In this document: piece after piece, positions 46,518-58,084 of the stretch
Layout: every line of letters starts with the position of its first letter
Numbering within the stretch: the stretch's first letter is position 1
NCBI GenBank assembly: GCA_037043235.1
Contig: JAWRVZ010000240.1
Span: 1-64,000, forward strand
Source: Rhodeus uyekii
Lineage: Eukaryota; Chordata; Actinopteri; Cypriniformes; Acheilognathidae
DNA length: 64,000 nt
Reading direction: 5' to 3'
Position numbers and translations under genes: made by a program
The notes under the pieces: generated by a model
The model's input: the letters and a program-made list of their open reading frames with translations, nothing else
Told to the model about the DNA's origin: nothing
Databases searched by the model: none

Positions 46518-46703
46518 CCCTAAAAAAGATGATTAATGGCTGCAAATCAACTCCTCTCTCTTCATCAGAATGGTTGTCCTCTGGAGAGGTACATGGAGGA
46601 GTTTATTGAACTTTCCCATCTGGTGATCTGGAGCTGCGCTACACTCAATGCCTGCCTAAAGATGGGACTGGATGATGAGGCGATTCAATTCCAGTCTGCT
46701 GGT
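46518..46703 (+). pseudogene. Retrotransposon gag fragment, 5' part
   Basis: The frame from 46536 reads MAANQLLSLHQNGCPLERYM, then EEFIELSHLVIW and LNACLKMGLDDEAIQ. This is the pattern of the capsid-like region in fish Ty3/Gypsy-type Gag (short leader, L-x-x-Y-x-E-E-F, then G-L-D-D). It is cut at 46703 by an LTR insertion, and the apparent open frame running on into 46907 is composite. Gag would form the intracellular particle of the retrotransposon. Protease, reverse transcriptase and integrase are not seen. Confidence 0.6.
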
Positions 46704-46996
46704 TGTTACGATTCACCTTTAGTTGATTCCGTTAACGTCCTCTGGCTGTTACAATCTCTCGGAAGGAAACTGACGAAAACAGACGATGAACAGAAAATAC
46801 CTTTCAACGGCAGACCTCAGATGCTTGTAACACCAACAATAACCGACAAAGGAATGAACAAAACAGGCAGACTATATACACACACAGGAAATGAGGAAAC
46901 TAACTAGGAACTCAATTAAACCCATGAGACACCATGACAACAAATGACTTCTAACCCAGACAAGACCGCATCACAAAACACGAGATAAGTGTAACA
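46704..46996 (-). mobile_element. Solo LTR inserted in the gag fragment
   Basis: Starts TGTTAC and ends GTAACA, a perfect 6-bp inverted pair. CTGGT before and CTGGC after agree at four of five positions. A TATA-like stretch (46873-46880 region) fits minus orientation. Confidence 0.65.
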
Positions 46997-47160
46997 CTGG
47001 CTGGGGTGGCTCTGATTTTGAAGTTGACGAGGTTAAAGAGGATCATCCAGTCCTATCCCAAAAGTGTTTGAGTGCTCTGACTCACAACAAAACTCTCCAC
47101 GTCCATGAACAATCCTCTCCTCTGCTACCACTCCACTCCAGCCCTTCTGACACCAACTGA
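46997..47160 (+). pseudogene. Retrotransposon gag fragment, 3' part
   Basis: After the inserted LTR, codons continue as an acidic stretch including DFEVDEVKEDHPVLS, compatible with the C-terminal half of the same gag. Stops follow. Confidence 0.4.
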
Positions 47161-47440
47161 TTTTCTTTCCATCAAGCCATCACTTAAAAAAAAAGTTCCT
47201 CAGTAGCACCTCTTAAATGCAAGTCTAATGACTTCATTTGAAACTTTTGGAAATTGCCTGCTGAGTTTTCAGAAGGCAGCCAAAAAAGCAAGAGCTAAAT
47301 GCTAATCTGATATTCTCATACCTCTAAAATCCTGTTTTTCTTGATAAATTCAATGAGCTATCCTTGCATCTCTAATGAAGTTTATATACTATATATATAT
47401 ATAGAAAAGACTGATTGCATTCGATCCTCCTGCATTCCTT
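47161..47440. other. Spacer between gag remnant and LINE
   Basis: No clear feature; short (TA)n near 47390-47402. Confidence 0.4.
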
Positions 47441-48840
47441 CTCACGCTAATACTCTGCTTGACAGTTCAGTTAATACTCTGCCTTGAACAGATTTCAGCC
47501 AGTGTCTTGTTCTCACCTGAGAAACTTCGTCCCACAATGTTGTTCTCTCTGACTTCATTAAAAATGCTTTTGATACAATGTCCAATAATATTTCATTCTT
47601 GTTCTCTGGCACTGCCCTGTGTTTTTAAAGCCAGTCCAGCCATTTCTCAAAAAGCTCAATGTTGATGTAAAGTGTTTTAGCATTTATCGTCCTCTTTTAA
47701 AAGTTAAAGGAAAAGTTATCCTATTACATTTACTTCCTCTTTTGAACTCTACTCCGGTGCTTGAACAACTCAAAGTACTGAAACTTCTTTGTTGGAAGTG
47801 ATGAATGACATGTGACTTGCAGTTGATTCTGGTAAATGCAGGTTGGAATTGTAGTATTTTTATTTTTTTTAACTGTATTTGAGCACCATCTTTGACATGA
47901 TAGATCACAATATCCTTCGTCATATTGAACAGTGGGTAGACGTTAAGGTTACAGCACTACTCTGGTTTGAGTCCTATCGTGAAGCTAGAACAGACTCAAT
48001 GGCTATTGGCCAGCTTTTCTCATCGTTCTCTGTCCTGTGGGGTTCCTCAACGGTTCATTTTTGGGGCTATTACCCTTTAATCTGTACATGCTTCCACTCA
48101 GTAATGTAATTAGGAAATGTTCACTTCTATTCTGCTGATTCTCAGCTGTACCTTCCATTAAACTCCATTCTGTGTAGCCGCGCATGGACTGTCTTGAGGA
48201 TATTGAACAATGAGAGAATTGAAGTTATTGTTTGTCTTTTCCCATTTTGTGACAATCACTTCATATATGAAGTCACAAATCGTCATATCTGGACTGTTAT
48301 AGTACTTTTTATCTTGGCCTACCCCAATCTTCATTGGCACATTTTCAGATATTTCCGAATACAGCAGCTAGACTGGTGACTAGTGCAATTAAAAACCTAT
48401 CATTTTAGATCTGCTTCATTGGCTTCCTGTCTCTCTCTCTCTTTTTTTCCTATTTAGCCTACTGTTCAAAATGTTGTTAAAGATCTTAATGGACAAGTCC
48501 CAGCTTACATTTCTGATCTTATTTATCAGAATTCAGCTCTTAAGTCCCTGTAAGTATAGCTCTTTCACGTCTCACGCTCGCTTCTGAAATCCAAAGGTGA
48601 CAGATCCATAGCAGTTGCTGCTCCGCGATTATGGAATCAGTTGCCACCTGACATCAACAGCGCTCCTCCTGCTTTAAATCTGTATTCAAGACACATCTTT
48701 ACTCTCTAGTAACTTCTGAATGATTAACTGTTAATTTGATTTTTAGGCTATTTATTTGTACAGTATTTTATAATTGTTTGTGTGCAGCGCTTTGGTCAGT
48801 GTAAGCTGAATTTAAATGTGCTCTATGAGAAAAATTTACT
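47441..48840 (+). pseudogene. L2-type LINE, reverse transcriptase and 3' end, degenerate
   Basis: From 47879 the plus strand reads STIFDMIDHNILRHIEQW, the first catalytic aspartate region of a LINE reverse transcriptase, then ALLWFESY. A frameshift precedes CGVPQ (48036-48050), and HFYSADSQLYLP at 48122-48157 corresponds to the catalytic A-D-D box with one aspartate lost. Downstream, LHWLPV near 48415 and a PRLWNQLPP-type block near 48625 belong to the conserved C-terminal region of L2/CR1-like ORF2. The 3' end GTGCTCTATGAGAAAAATTT resembles the terminal tail of these elements. Stops and frameshifts are frequent. The element would have copied itself by target-primed reverse transcription. The part before 47879 is only weakly recognisable. 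Confidence 0.75.
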
Positions 48841-48924
48841 TACAATGTCTCTAAAATGCTTGAAGAAACCTACTTGCAAAGCTAAAGGACTATGAAAAGT
48901 TTCAGGCACTTAAATGCTGTAAAG

Positions 48925-49075
48925 TACATTTATGCATTTAGCAGACGCTTTTATCCAAAGTGACTTACATTGCATTCAAGACACACATTGAATCAATTCT
49001 TGCTTTCCCTGGGATTGAACCCATGACCTTGGCATTGTAAACACCAATGCTCTACTGACTGAGCTACAGGAAAGC
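48925..49075 (-). mobile_element. tRNA-derived SINE, near full length
   Basis: On the minus strand the head reads GTAGCTCAGTCAGTAGAGCA (A box), then GGTTCAATCCC (B box), followed by CTTTGGATAAAAGCGTCTGC and ATGCATAAATG. The tail form points to a cyprinid SINE of the HAmo kind. RNA polymerase III would start at the head (near 49075). Confidence 0.85.
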
Positions 49076-51433
49076 TTTTGGAAAGTAAGGATGCATAATG
49101 TCATCATTTTTTATCAATTAACTTAAAACAAAAACAATCAAATTTTGGTGTGACCACCCTTTGCATTTTAAAAAAGCCACCATAACAGTGTGTAATGACA
49201 GACATACAACACCAGACAAGGAACTGAGGAGACTGAGCCCACCATAAACACAAGATAATGAGCTCAAATACAACCAGGTATAGTCTAATTAATGAAACTG
49301 TGAACTGCTATAGCAACAAATGATGAGCTGGAAAGAATTCCCGTTGTAAACTAAACGTAAATCAAAATACAATGAAAATATGACGTTACACACACAAAAA
49401 ATGAAAATTTTCAACACTGTTTTCCACCTTCAGCCATTTGGATCCTTCAGACTGTTCAGTGAAATAAGTTTACAGACAGTGCTAAAGTGATTTCAGTGCT
49501 CGCGGAGAACAGAACAACTCATTTGACCTTGGGTCCCAACACATCAAGCTGGTGTTAAAGTTCACGAGAAAGCATCTCAGGAGAGCGTTCTCGCACCAGC
49601 GGTCACAGTCCGATGACCTGCTGTCCCAACACAACCGCACTGACTGAATATGTCTTATCGTTACTTGGTTGTTTGAGAATTGGAGATTGAAGTGAGTGTC
49701 ACCCAAGCTTGAAATACGCTTTTCTGGATTTTGATGGACCCATCGAAAGTGGTTTGAAAACACAGTGAACATCATTAATCCAAAGAGTGCAACAGTGTTT
49801 TATAACCTCAGCTATAATATCTGAGGCTATTGAGATGGTCTGAATAGTTCTTTAAGCGATTCCGTTTTGTTCATATTCACGCTGACTGTAAGTTTGAGGG
49901 TGATGCTGCCAAAAATTCATACATATTCAACAAATCTCCACATTATTTGTGAAAATGTCTTATTTCCACAGTTTCACTTCAAGAAGCAAAAACAGTTCCA
50001 CTAGCGTGAATAGTTTGTGTAGAAAATAATAAAAGTTGCTAGTAAATTTCACAATTAATTACAAAGAACCAACAGTTAAAATTGAATCAAATATGCTTTT
50101 TTCCAGTAGAAAAACTAAAATGGTATTTTCTTGTGGAATGTAATTATAAAACTTTTTTGACAGTGTATTCAGAGCCAATACTAATTCAAAATATAAGTTC
50201 CCAAGAAACAGAAAGCAAGTGTCTGCTCAACAGACTGACAATAAAGTTGTCATAAATTAATTTTTCATAAATTACAAGTCAGAACTACTTAAAAATAGGA
50301 TTTAAAATACTTTATGTTTTGGTTTAATTCCTTTTTCAATGAGGCTTTATAAATATGAATTTAGTGTATTTGAAGGGAGAGAAAAAGAGCACATTTAATG
50401 GAGCAATTAATGTCTAAATCATATACTAAATAATAAAATAAATAATAATAAATAATAAATTGAGTGGCAAGAAAGTAAATAAGACTTTATATCGACTGCA
50501 TATATCAACGCATGCAATCACATACAGTAAAAAAAACACAAAAAAACCCTGAAGACATTAATTTGTGCTGCAGATTTCAGACATTTTTTCCTTTTATAAC
50601 AATCTTGGGGAGAAACCGAGTAATTGTCTGAAATTTTTGCTTCTGTTTTGATTGGCACATTGCATTCATTTATTTTATGGCTGTCAGATTTCTTCACACA
50701 TCTGTTTCACGACTGGGGAGGTCAGTATAAATGGTCAGCATTTCTCTTTCTGTCTCCCTCGTGCATATTTTTCTACTAACAAAAAAGACCTAGGAAAATA
50801 AGTGGGAGGCATTCAAATATTTTTCTATAGACCGTTTCTCAAATAGACAGAAATCTGTGAGGGAGAAATTACTGACCTCAGCCAGTTAAGCAGAGCTGCT
50901 GTTGAAAGACGTGCCTGGGGAATCTCCGGCCGTCAGCATTTACCTCTCTCTGTCTCCTCCACTTTTTTACTTTCATGCTGCTTGAACACAAGTGTGCCGT
51001 ACTGAAAGTTTCCAACATCAAGTTTCCCGTAAAGCAAACACAGCAGACCACAGATTGAGGAACCATTCAGACAGGGTTAGGTTTAAATAAAACTCCAGTA
51101 AATAAGCTGGGATTTCATGCACTGAATGTGGAATCCTAACTGATACACTACCTTAAAAAGCAAATTAACAAGATATTAAGTTTAGATTTCAAAAAAAAAA
51201 AAAAATCGAAATGAAGTGAGTTTAAGCCTAAAAAAAGAAAAATATTTAGCCTTCATAATTATAAAACCTTTTTCTGACCCCACTGTCAGATATTGTTTCT
51301 TGTGTTAAGCTTAAACCCACTTCACTTCCATTGCTTTGCAGCTTCTTGCTCATGAAACGGCATTCAAAAAATGCAACACTCAAGTTAAAATAAGTACAAC
51401 TTTTGACCTTGAACACTTTTTTGTTCCACTGGC
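49076..51433. other. AT-rich intergenic DNA
   Basis: 49190-49392 has AAGGAACTGAGGAGACTGAG and may be a worn LTR related to 46704-46996. Otherwise no signature was found, including the open frame at 49482-49775. Confidence 0.4.
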
Positions 51434-51655
51434 CTGCATCTTGTCACGCGGAGGCAGCTTTATTAACAAAAAACGAGGAAAACAAGGACACTTTAAATAC
51501 AACTAAAAACAGCACACGATGGTGCAAAACTTGGAAAACACGGAGACCACACACTCGACACGTCCAAATAACACTGACAATAACCGACAAAGACAAAGGA
51601 ACACAGGAGGGTATTTAAGGACAAACATGGGATTGGGACCAGCTCACATCTCACA
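51434..51655 (-). mobile_element. Short LTR-like element, truncated copy 5
   Basis: Shares ACACTTTAAATACAACTAAA, CGATGGTGCAAAAC and GACAAAGACAAAGGAACACA with the copy at 53415. The TGTCAC end is missing, so it is truncated. Confidence 0.6.
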
Positions 51656-52016
51656 TGTTTATCAGCAGAAACACTTTCTGTGAGAACTGGCCCTTAATAT
51701 CTTAAGTCCTTCTGCTTCTTAAATTGTATCTTGATTTAAGATTTTTTCATATTTATACTCAAAAACAGGGTAAAACTGCTAAGTAAGACCAATTTTTTTC
51801 AATTGTAATATGATGAGGTATTGCAAAATCAAAAGTATTGTGGTTTAAAGTCAATACTCTGCCATTAAACACTTTTGTATACATATAGATTAAATGTGTT
51901 AACAACATCTTAGTTGTTTCTGAAATAATGAAATAAGACAATAATTCTTCACTATGGAAGCTTGCTTCTGCCATGGATTAAAAAAAAGAAAACAAAAGTA
52001 ATTTTCACAATTGGGA

Positions 52017-52192
52017 GGTTATGTCTCGCACTTGCGGGTTCATATCTCAGAACTTTTTTTCCTCAGGTTTTTAATATATAAACTCGAATTGCGAGTTATA
52101 AAGTCCGAATTGTGAGATATAAGCTTACGATTGCAAGAGAAAAGTCAAAAAGTAACAAGCTCTTTTATTTTGTGGCAGAAATAAGGTTCCAC
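52017..52192. repeat. GCGAGTTATAAA-type degenerate repeat
   Basis: Units such as AACTCGAATTGCGAGTTATA and GAATTGTGAGATATAA alternate in near-palindromic fashion, like a known fish interspersed repeat. Confidence 0.55.
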
Positions 52193-53348
52193 ACCTCACA
52201 GATCATTTGACTGAGGGAAAGTTTATGGCCAGAAAGCACTTGTATGCGCTGGACATGATTTGCACTCCCGATATTTGATACACAAGGCTCTTTGTGCACT
52301 ATTGAACCATGACATCACGCCAGACACTGAGCATTGATTCTGTCACCAACAAACTTCATCCATATTATAAACCTAGATGTATGAACCTGGTTCAAGAGGA
52401 AAATCGATCAGCTGGATTGAATCGTATCGATTTGATACGCAATTACTCGTGAGATGTGACAAAGAATGCACACTGAATAAGAGGGATTTCATTTCAAGCA
52501 ACTTTGCATGAAATTCACCCAGCTTAGTGTTTATATTGCAACGTTTGGATCAGCAAGACATTCTGCACCACTTTATACAGTTAACATTTTGTCAGGTTTG
52601 TGATTAAAGATGAGCTGGACATGTTCTAGGCTTGGTTTGTTCACCCCAAAGAGTAACTTTGAATCTCATCTACTGCACAACATCAATAACCATCAAGACC
52701 AGAGAATCCGCATGCCATAATTTGTGATGCATGCTGACTGTTTATGTGTTTCTGTTGGAGAGGACGTGCTGTTCTGATGCTGGTAATTATGGGCTGAAGG
52801 ACATTCATTTGTCTGTCTTTCTATTGAGCAGCACACAGCTGAATGCGAAGACAAACAGGGTTTTCTGTGAACTCCTTTGTCTTAATTCTAGTAAGTTTAT
52901 CTCGTGAAGACTCTGAATTCCCACCTTCGACGTTGCTTTTGATCAGTGCTGAATACCAGAGTTCTGTTCATCGCAATTGTGCTGAAATCTTTACAAAATA
53001 AAAGACATCATAAAAATAGCATGTTTCCTTCTGATGCACAAAAAGTAAAGAGGATGCATGAAGAGCCGGGGTGTAAATTGTGTGGAAGTATTTAATTTTT
53101 AATAAATGTTAAAAAATCTATTTACTTGCACAGTAAGTGCCATACAATGTTAAATCCAGATTAAACATTTCGCCAACTTTAGGTGTTCCTTAAAAGCGGC
53201 ATGGAAAAAAAATATTGCATGCTATAAACTTTAAACTTTCTACTAAATTTATATTTTTAAATTCTAAACATTTGCAGTGTTCTCTGCAAATTTAGTATAG
53301 GTATTACTTGCATGCAAAAGCTATGGAATATTAGCATGATTTTTACTG
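52193..53348. other. Intergenic DNA, nothing recognised
   Basis: 52200-52950 is complex and repeat-free; the rest is AT-rich. No gene. Confidence 0.4.
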
Positions 53349-53382
53349 CATATATATATATATATATATGTATGTATATATA
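53349..53382. repeat. (TA)n/(TATG)n microsatellite
   Basis: TA dinucleotides with two TATG units. Confidence 0.9.
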
Positions 53383-53414
53383 CTGTTTATAGTACATACT
53401 TTCTATCAAGATGC

Positions 53415-53807
53415 TATCATGCAACGGGCTGGAGACGAGGAGACACAGAGATAAACGACTGCAGCAAACTAAGGTTTATTCATAAACGAAAACAAAACAC
53501 TTTAAATAGAAGCACAAACGGCACTCGATGGTGCAAAAACTCAAACCTCTTAGAAACAATGGGGAATATGGAGAAACATCCACACACACAGAACGTCCGA
53601 GTAACAATGAAAATAACTGACAAAGACAAAGGAACACAGTGAATATGACTATGAATATGACACAGTGAGTATATAAAGGACAAACACGGGATTGGGACCA
53701 GCTGACGCAACTTCGGACGTGATTAGACAGAGACGGGAGCGTGTAAAACCTGGAAGATACACAAAGGGACCCGGATGTGACAGACGCAACGAGACAAGAC
53801 TGTGACA
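53415..53807 (-). mobile_element. Short LTR-like element, copy 6, with target duplication
   Basis: GATGC stands on both sides (53410-53414 and 53808-53812). On the minus strand it runs from TGTCACAG to GATA, with a TATA box (plus-strand about 53671) and AATAAA (plus-strand about 53477). A 136-codon minus-strand frame inside is not protein-like and overlaps two others. Confidence 0.75.
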
Positions 53808-53812
53808 GATGC

Positions 53813-56010
53813 ATTTGTACATTTGTATTTTGCAATACAAAATTATAAACATTTAAAGTTTGTTGTGTGCTGCACCTACAGCTCATTTTGGAAAATGTAG
53901 TAGATCATTCAGTTATTGGTGTATTTAATGAAGTAAGAAAATTCACATACTGTGCACAGTATACATATGGTGGAAATAGATAAGTAGTAGCATACTATCA
54001 TATTAATTTAATAAAGCATACAGAAGATTAGAGTACTGTATATATACAATATGCAGTGTGTATATTTATTAAAAACACAAGGATCAATTTGTACGTTCTT
54101 TGTACACTTTCTTTCAAAAAATAGTAGCCAGTGTCTAGACTGCAGAACTCAGAGAGCTATGCATTATAAATTCATTTGAAAGCCATGAACTTCATGTAAA
54201 ACTCATCTCAGCACTTCAGACGGCACGTCCTCAGTCTGAGGCATATTGCTCGCAAAACTTATATGAACAAGCTGACATGCATAATCTTTACCCCATTATT
54301 CTTAAAGGTAGGTAGGCAATTAAAAAAACAAACACTTTTTGTTATACTGGTGATAAATCTCTTCACATACTGATAGAAATCAATAAAAGCAGAGGTCTAA
54401 ATTTTAAAACATGTACATACTGTATATCTTCAATAGAAGTCTGAATGCAATGATGCAATGTCCTCACTGCCTGTCAACATATGTATTTCCATCAGCGTGT
54501 TCAATGAGCTTATGCTGCGTTCACACTGTGTCGTAACCGCAATTGCAAGAAGGCGACCTGTGATATTCTACCCTGAGCTGTTCAATTAGAGCTGTAAATT
54601 AAGTTATGTTCATTATTATTGTAATGTTATGTACTTTGAGACATGAGGTAATTTAATTTATAGTCATCTGTCATGATGCTCTTCAGACTCTCATGTGTTT
54701 TGGAGGAGGTGTATTTGGAGACGCTCTGAAGGGAGGGTGGAATCTCATGCTTTCACAGCTAGCTTGCTATTGCTATCCTCTTCGAAACTGCCAACTCTAC
54801 CTTTAAAACGCTGATTATATGTGTGGTCATGTAAATGAGTTAACCCTTTCAAGGTAATAAACTGCAAGCATAAACCACAAGGCTACTTGTGGATTTTGCC
54901 CCTTCAGCGTAGCTTTAATCTGGCTTTAGACAACTTCAGTCAGAACGCCTGGACTTCAAGTTATGTTTAAAGGCTGCCAGGCTGATGCATTGATCATTTT
55001 TGAGAAAGAATTAATCACTAAACTAGCGACTATTTTCTGGTGCTTTCCATAAAAGTTCATGGCTATGGCCTGAAACCACAGTGAATTCATGTTGGTTAAT
55101 TATTAAAGTCCCTGAGAGGCATGTACAAACACAAAATGTTAAATTGTCATGGGCAAAAAGCTGCAGTGAGCAGGAATTTTGGCAAGTTGAGATTTTTCCC
55201 TTGTCACCGTCTACCTTCATGGCAGCTGTGTTTGTTTACTGTCCGTGGAACCCAATATCTCTAATTACATGAGCTTCAGATTTTGCCACCTTCATTTTTC
55301 CGTCAGATTCCATTAATCCACCCACCTGCTCTCTCTTCTTTTCCTCCATAACTGTATTATCCGTCCACACACTAAGCCTTCAGATAGATAATTCCTTACT
55401 CTCAGTTTTATTCACTTTTCTCTGTCCGGAATCTCGCCCTCTCCACTTCTCCGCTTCTTCATTCCCAGTAACACCAGTCCTTACACACCACCAATCTTCA
55501 GTATTGCACACATCGCTTGCCAATCTTTAATTATTTCTTCCTTTAATCTCTTGCTTTTTGCCCACTCTCTCTGTTTAACAGCTTCTGGAAGTGTGAAAGT
55601 TTCTCCTAAAATTCTGTGCCCTAAAGATTTTCTGAGCTGCTGATTCCCTGGGAGTGTGAAACTTTCAGAAAATAAAAGTGGATTGTTCTGTTATCAGAGG
55701 TCTTGATAAATATTTCCCTCAGGGTATGTTCTTTAATCTTATTATTTTAATTACTACTAGTTTGAAGGTTTAAACAGAGGCTTTTAAGCAAACCAAGATA
55801 ATTTATTTGAATGAAAAAACTGCCACGATAATTGCAAGTCCCAAAATGTACAAAAGCCCTGAAACATACTCAACACTGACTCTTTCAGCTACAGAAGCTC
55901 AACTTCGCTCGATGTTGTGTTCTGTCATGGCACAAGTACACGCTGCATTCTCAATGCTGCCACAAGAAGCACTCTAGCTGACGTGAGCGTCTTCTTCTAT
56001 GGTCAGTCTC
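53813..56010. other. Intergenic DNA, nothing recognised
   Basis: A worn GCTGCGTTCACACTG near 54513 may be the end of a MITE. 55280-55560 is pyrimidine-rich. No gene. Confidence 0.4.
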
Positions 56011-56030
56011 CACTCTTACAGTGTTGCCAG

Positions 56031-56052
56031 ATTGGGCGGGTACCCGCCCAAT
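56031..56052. repeat. Perfect 22-bp GC-rich palindrome in the MITE
   Basis: ATTGGGCGGGT is followed at once by its reverse complement ACCCGCCCAAT. Confidence 0.95.
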
Positions 56053-56167
56053 TGGGCTCCTTTTGGTCACGTCCGACCGGAAAAAAATGCATTGGGCTGG
56101 TTGATAAAAATTGTGCTGGTTTTTGATGAAAAACCCGCCCAAATATCATATGAATTCCATTAAAACA

Positions 56168-56189
56168 CCCCCCCCCCCCCCCCCCCCCC
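56168..56189. repeat. Poly-C tract of 22 bases
   Basis: Uninterrupted C run inside the hAT MITE. Confidence 0.95.
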
Positions 56190-56275
56190 GTCAACAATCT
56201 TGGTCTTGGGCTGGTTTTATGCTGTAGTTGGAAATCTGGAAATCTTCAGTCCAATCTGGCAACACTGCAGTCTTA

Positions 56276-57983
56276 CTGTAGGTTCACTGCTGTCATGGCT
56301 GAGAAACTGCTTAGAGTTCAGAAAGTTAAAATGTTAGTTAGTTAATAGTCAGCTACCATAATAACAACACATCTGGTTTAATGGTGCAGTTTCGCTCCCT
56401 GGATTACCGGTTACTTTTAGTTAAAATATCTAAGTTGGGTTTTTTAACAAAATGAATGTAGTTGAAAAACGACATTGTACAAGATATCAAGAGTTTTTTA
56501 TAGAGAATGTATGTTTGTTGTTGTTGTTAAAAATAGATAAAAATCTTTTGCAACATTGAAAATATACTCATAAAATCTAATCATAAATAAGATATCCCAA
56601 AGCAGTCAAACAATTTATTCTCAAATAAAATCTAACCTTGTCACAGTTCTGTTATGTTTGGACTTGTCTTCACCGTTTCCCTGCACGATTTGGGAATGTT
56701 TCAATATTTGGACTGGAAAACAAGACGAAATTGAGAAGGCATATTATTTTTTGCACTGTTTTGCTTCTTTTTGGAGATAACCGGTGAGGTAAATATGAAC
56801 TATCACTGTATAACAAGCTTTGATGGTTGTTTGGCAAGCTTTCGGTCACTACCCTCATTCACTAGGCCAGGCCACACCATCTCCAGTCTCTGCTGATTTC
56901 ACCTGAACAACTGGTTACTTTGATCAACGTCTCTCTGATGCAGTGATGGCAAAGACTTTGAGAGAGTTTCTGAGAGTTTTTGATCGTCCGTTTTCTTCCT
57001 ACGATACATTTCATTCATCATCTAGATCAGACAGAAACGCACCTTCAAAGGGGCGAGTTTCCCCCAAACCTAATTCCAGCCTAGCATGACATTCTCACAG
57101 TCTGTCTCCAGTTCTTATTTAGTCATTGTTTTGCTAGTCGACTCACGCAGAACCAAACATCCCCTTTAATACGACTGCCATTTGCAAAACAAATTTCCTG
57201 TTTTGAGACCCGGCAAGATCTGACCAAATGAAAAAGCCACGAACGCTGATGATAGATATGGGGTGGGAGAGAGGAGGATTCATCTCAGTGGTAAAACTAG
57301 CATCAAAAGCAGATAAACAAGAGGGTGTAGAGGGTCTTGTTAGCTGTGGAGGAAACAGACATCTGCTATTGCTACTGTTTGACATCCTTGCCCTCGGTAT
57401 GCGTCTACATGGTCAAGGGGATGTTAGTCCTCTCAGTTCAGGTTCATGGATGAACTCTGGTGCCGCGGAAAACGTGGACAAACAACAGCGTGTGTGGTCC
57501 AGAACAGATGAGCCGAGCACCACGAATGCAAAACAGTACAAAAGATACCTTTAATCACAGGTCAGAATTTTCTTAGTGCATCTCAACATGAGTATCTCGA
57601 GTCTAAGATATGACACAAAACACGTCTGTTTCTATCAACGCATTCCATGAGGAATCAAATTTGTGACCTTGGCATTGCCTCTTAACTCTCTTAAGTGTTC
57701 TTTGAAGAAAAGAAGCCCAAACCATCTGAAGAATGAAATATTAAGAAGATTTTAAACTCTAAACAACAATATAAGATGATTAAACAACAACAAATATGCT
57801 TCCACAAATCAGGATTACTCACAGATTCCAGAAAATCTCAAACTTAATAGCGACAGCATTGAACAGCACTGCAATCCTTTATATCAGCATGCATATAATC
57901 TATATAATAATAATACTAATTATAGAAATTCCTTTAGTTCACATTTTTTATATATTTTATAACACATGCTATATATACACACT
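56276..57983. other. Intergenic DNA; 57130-57480 complex
   Basis: A 108-codon open frame (57228-57554) begins MKKPRTLMIDMGWERGGF but has no motif I know, and a minus-strand frame overlaps it. No gene called. Confidence 0.35.
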
Positions 57984-58006
57984 GTACACGCACGCACGCA
58001 CGCATG

Positions 58007-58056
<50 letters not shown>
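57984..58056. repeat. (ACGC)n/(AC)n microsatellite
   Basis: ACGC units pass into about 22 AC dinucleotides. Confidence 0.95.
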
Positions 58057-58062
<6 letters not shown>

Positions 58063-58084
58063 GTCTATGACCCCTACATGACTA

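Larger units (their letters stand above)
56019..56267. mobile_element. hAT MITE (249 bp) with perfect 17-bp TIRs
   Basis: CAGTGTTGCCAGATTGG at the start is exactly inverted at the end. CACTCTTA (56011-56018) and CAGTCTTA (56268-56275) agree at seven of eight bases, an 8-bp target duplication. The interior contains a 22-bp palindrome and a poly-C run and encodes nothing. Confidence 0.85.

Noticed and set aside
46536..46907. Single 123-residue gag-like protein
   Set aside because: Only the codons to 46703 are gag; the rest is an inserted LTR, so the frame is composite.
48925..49075. tRNA gene
   Set aside because: A and B boxes are present, but the sequence continues into a SINE body and tail; no functional tRNA fold was identified.
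53476..53886. 136-codon minus-strand frame
   Set aside because: Lies within and beyond an LTR-like element, overlaps two other frames and has no motif.
57228..57554. 108-codon frame as an exon
   Set aside because: No recognised domain and a minus-strand frame of similar quality overlaps; left as unassigned unique DNA.
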